From positions 1-33,882 of the forward strand of contig JAJOHG010000279.1 in assembly GCA_021029095.1 (NCBI GenBank): DNA of 33,882 bases, in the 5' to 3' direction. Shown here piece after piece: positions 31,145-33,882 of this stretch. Origin of the DNA: Phellopilus nigrolimitatus (Eukaryota; Basidiomycota; Agaricomycetes; Hymenochaetales; Hymenochaetaceae). The translations under genes were made by a program, and so were the position numbers. Positions within the stretch are counted from its first letter, which is position 1, and each line of letters starts with the position of its first letter. A model generated the notes under the pieces. The model was not told the origin of the DNA. It did no database searches and saw nothing but the letters and a program-made list of their open reading frames with translations.

Positions 31145-32336
31145 TCAAATGCCATCGAATACCTTACGTATAAAAACAAAAGCCTCGTCAAATAGGGCTT
31201 TGTGCTTCTTGTCGGCACCCTGCGCATAATCGAAAGAGTGCTCCTCGCCATCTACGACTCGCAAAATAGCTTTTACTCCTGCACCATCAAGTATATTTTT
31301 CATATTGTACGATTCTTGCACGTGTACCGCTGAATCCTCTTTCCCGTGCAGTAGGAATGTCGGCGGAAAGGTCGAATCGACTAGGAACTGCGGAAACAGT
31401 CGGATATGTTTCTCCGGAATGGTTAAACGGGCCACAGCAACAATGGTGTCCGGATCTTTATTTTCTGACACGAGGATGGCACGTAGTTGCATGCTGAGGC
31501 TAGACGCATGCTCGCCAGTGAAGTAGTCGAGGAAGATACCGAGCTGGAGGTAGAGTCTGCAGAGCTGCATACGCAGATTTTTGGGCCAGCCTGGCTTGTC
31601 TTTGTCATCTAGCGAGTGATAAGCAAGCGGCGAGTCTGACGTCGGGAGCAGGTCAGGCGGAAAAGGGTGGAGGAAGTCCTTGAAGTCCACAGGGTCGAGC
31701 ATTTCACGTCCGATGAAGAAGGGTTTGGTTTTCACTGCCAAGTATTGTGGCGTCTGGACACATACAAGATTCGTTATAGTTTTGGATACAGTATATGTGG
31801 AAGTCCAAGATTTACCAAGAAGTCTCCACCCATTCCATACAACGACAGCACGCCTTTAGGTTTAGGGTAAGCATGCAAAGCAGCAAGATAAGCGCATAAT
31901 CCCCCCGCGCTCGAGCCTGACACGAAAACAGACGACGCGTCAATCTGGTAATCTGTTTTCTTAGAGTTGATGAGCAGCCTGTTGACGTCCTTGTCCAGAA
32001 ATCGGAATAAGTCTTGTATGTCATCAAGAATGTCGTGCGCAGTTGAAGGCGGTATGAGTCTGTAGTCCGCAGACATGAACGCATAGCCCGCCTTCAAAGA
32101 AGAATCTTTCAGAACATGAGCTGTAAGCCGAAAGTATGATCGTTGCAGCACAGTTACGCACCATGTATCCATCGAGGGAAGTAGCTTTTGCGGCTTCCAA
32201 CTGTCAGCCCTCCCCCATGAAAATACAAGATTGTGTGCAAAGGCTTTGCTGCCGGTGTATTGGATGGCAGAAAGATGTCGACATGGCTGGTCTGTCCGTC
32301 GACGTCTTTGTATGGGAAGGTCAGCTCGAGCGCCAT
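31145..32336 (-). CDS. Alpha/beta hydrolase, HSL-type esterase/lipase
   Basis: Three exons: 32336-32162, 32120-31816, 31753-31145. They give 362 residues. It has the oxyanion motif YFHGGG (His40-Gly43), the elbow SGSSAGG (nucleophile Ser129), LLHGKEDSAV (Asp near 300) and GEEHSFDYA (His near 332), the order of the alpha/beta hydrolase-3 (hormone-sensitive-lipase-like) family. No signal peptide is present, so it is probably intracellular, acting on a small ester or amide; the substrate is unknown. Intron 1 is very short (41 nt). It ends 81 bp from the convergent sirtuin gene and starts about 450 bp from the divergent RAD4 gene. Confidence 0.9.
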
Positions 32337-32783
32337 AACTCCCTTTCGTTAGTGAGATTTCCTTGTGGACTTGTAATTCATAGACACGTCGCAGTTGTTA
32401 TACGTATCGGCTGAATGGCTGCGTCCATGGAGAAACTAGCAGTGGCACATCCCCGACAAGTCTGAGCAGCGAACTAGCAATGGTCGGATGCTATGTAGTA
32501 AGAAGCCTGCGTCGATCCGACGCGCTTTGGTTGACCGTGACTCGTCGGAACCGATACTTACTAACGGCATGTTTCGTTTGCTCCGTCTGCGACGACGACG
32601 ACAAACGACAACGACAAACCTATGCAACGACGAGATTTTCAGAACCGCGCTTACTTGCTCTAGTTATAAATCGAGACTACTGTGATCAGTTGTGGTATCT
32701 GGACGCTAAGGGAGAATTCTGAACCTTGACACTACTCTCCGGATGAGCTCTCCTCAATCTCTTGGCTTCGGTCGTGCGGTTCT
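32337..32783. promoter_or_regulatory. Divergent promoter, hydrolase / RAD4
   Basis: This interval separates the hydrolase start from the first coding-like block of RAD4 on the opposite strand. The RAD4 start codon itself may lie inside, in an unlocated short first exon. It has only short frames and a GACGACGAC-type run (about 32590-32620). Confidence 0.45.
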
Positions 32784-33882
32784 GTGCATACGGATGGAGG
32801 CAGTGATGAAGAAATGGACTGGGAAGAGGTGACTGTGCCATCTACAGCAACATTGCCCAACTATGATTTAGCCAACGAACCGCGAGTGCAAACGCGGTGG
32901 CAGCTGGGACCGGAAATATCGAAATACTATACGAAAAGCAAGAAGGTCGACCCGAAGAGAAAGTACGTAGTCAATTGCGCACCTCTTTTGCTAGCGTGAA
33001 TTAAGTTGATGTTAGACAGCAAGCAGAACAAGTGCTGAGCTCAGAGTACTTCGTCTGACGTGCCATAAGATCCACACCGTTGCATTACTATCGAATGCTT
33101 TGGCGCGCAACAAATGGATCAACGATCCGCTACTCCATGTACGTCTACTTGCTGTGTGTTCTTTACGCTTCCTTAAATCATTGCTTTCCTTCAGGCGCGT
33201 TTGCTGTCCATGGTGCCGTTACATTTGCAAACCTCGTTTACAACGATCACAAAGAAAAGCTACCCAGACCCAGCCAAGCGCGGCCGCTTGTTTGAAACTG
33301 CCTTGATGCGCCTTACAGAATGGTGGTTTGAAACATTCGATGTCCTTGACTATGGCCACATTAAATCCCGCACTTTCATTCAAGTGCAGAACACTCTCTT
33401 ATGTGATCGACGACGACTTCGACGATAATGAGGTCATTCGGAACTCCAAAAGCCTCATGAGACGTGCTCTCGAGCATCGTGGGAGCAGAGACGTTAGTGC
33501 TCAGCTTTTCACTTCCCTGTGCAGGGCTCTCGGATTACCTACGCGTCTGGTCGTTAGTATTCAGAGTGTCCCTTGGAAGGCAGGCGTCGGAAAGCAAAAA
33601 CAGTCGAGCAGAAAGCCATCTAAGAAGGGCAAAGAAAAGGCCTATGCATCGTCTGAGAACGAAATGGAAGGAAGTGCTACAAGCGCGGACGGCGTAGACG
33701 ATGATGACGATGATATGGAGGAGGTTCCCATCTCTTCCCCTATGGACCAAGGAAAGGCGCGTTTTCCCGGTGAAGGGCAACAGTATCTGGTACGAGCACA
33801 CCAAGTCTCAAGGGAAAAGAGAAGGCATTACCGAAACCTGCCATCAAATTGCGCAAGTCGAAGTCGTCTGGTCAGAAACTGG
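32784..33882 (+). CDS. RAD4: Rad4/XPC nucleotide-excision-repair protein, 5' part
   Basis: The gene runs off the right edge. Blocks: SDEEMDWEEVTVP (from about 32802); intron 32963-33026; LRLTCHKIHTVALLSNALAR and KWINDPLLH (33027-33138); intron 33139-33194; then RLLSMVPLHLQTSF, YPDPAKRGRLFETALMRLTE, WWFETFDVL (from 33195), and later EVIRNSKSLMRRALEHRGSR, DVSAQLFTSLCRALGLPTRL and VVSIQSVPW, the transglutaminase-like core that damage-recognition Rad4/XPC proteins share. An acidic and Lys-rich stretch follows. The true start was not found: the coding-like frame opens after a stop at about 32729 without an ATG before 32811, so a first exon is likely upstream. Frame changes near 33385-33430 and 33780-33800 need an intron or reflect an error; a 49-nt GTGCAG...GAG intron could explain the first. 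Confidence 0.85.

Noticed and set aside
30562..31251. 229-codon minus-strand frame over the sirtuin tail
   Set aside because: It is antisense to the Lys/Glu/Ser-rich tail, and its Ser/Phe-rich make-up is the expected mirror image.

Overview
The window reads as nuclear DNA of a filamentous basidiomycete, probably an Agaricomycete. Most genes are cut by many 45-80 nt introns with short GTNNGN-type donors and CTNAY-like branch sites, genes are close together on both strands, and the recognisable proteins are fungal orthologues. All exon models were built by hand, by joining conserved protein blocks across GT-AG (occasionally GC-AG) introns and checking that each total CDS is a multiple of three.

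Layout. 1-4.3 kb: a very GC-rich, intron-poor block with the 3' end of a low-complexity protein gene and a Fus1-like single-pass membrane protein with a C-terminal SH3 domain. 4.3-10.1 kb: a gene-poor, lower-GC stretch holding a MITE, an unresolved multi-exon gene or relic (about 6.5-7.66 kb) and a small two-exon gene on the minus strand. 10.2-14.8 kb: VPS45 and ERV46 in tandem, two membrane-traffic genes. 14.8-17.2 kb: an intron-containing tRNA-Gly(GCC), two further MITEs and a decayed gene. The three MITEs share CAGGTGG ends and TA target duplications. 17.2-22.9 kb, mostly on the minus strand: a BBE-type FAD oxidoreductase, a complete viperin-like radical SAM enzyme and a tiny single-pass membrane protein. 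23.9-33.9 kb: a dense block with an unknown 321-aa protein, a secreted S28 serine peptidase, a plasma-membrane syntaxin (Sso1/Psy1 type), an Hst2/SIRT2-type sirtuin, an HSL-type alpha/beta hydrolase and the 5' part of RAD4/XPC, which runs off the right edge.

How the genes relate. VPS45, ERV46 and the syntaxin all serve membrane traffic, but they do not form a known dedicated module. Several neighbours are divergent pairs sharing about 440 bp promoters (S28 peptidase/syntaxin; hydrolase/RAD4) or close convergent pairs (unknown protein/S28 peptidase; sirtuin/hydrolase).

Most interesting points: the intact fungal viperin with its C-terminal Trp and CxxxCxxC cluster and its unstudied neighbours; four micro-exons (8, 10, 14 and 19 nt) that are each needed to keep frame; at least two GC-AG introns; and the MITE family, one copy of which lies 16 bp from a tRNA gene.
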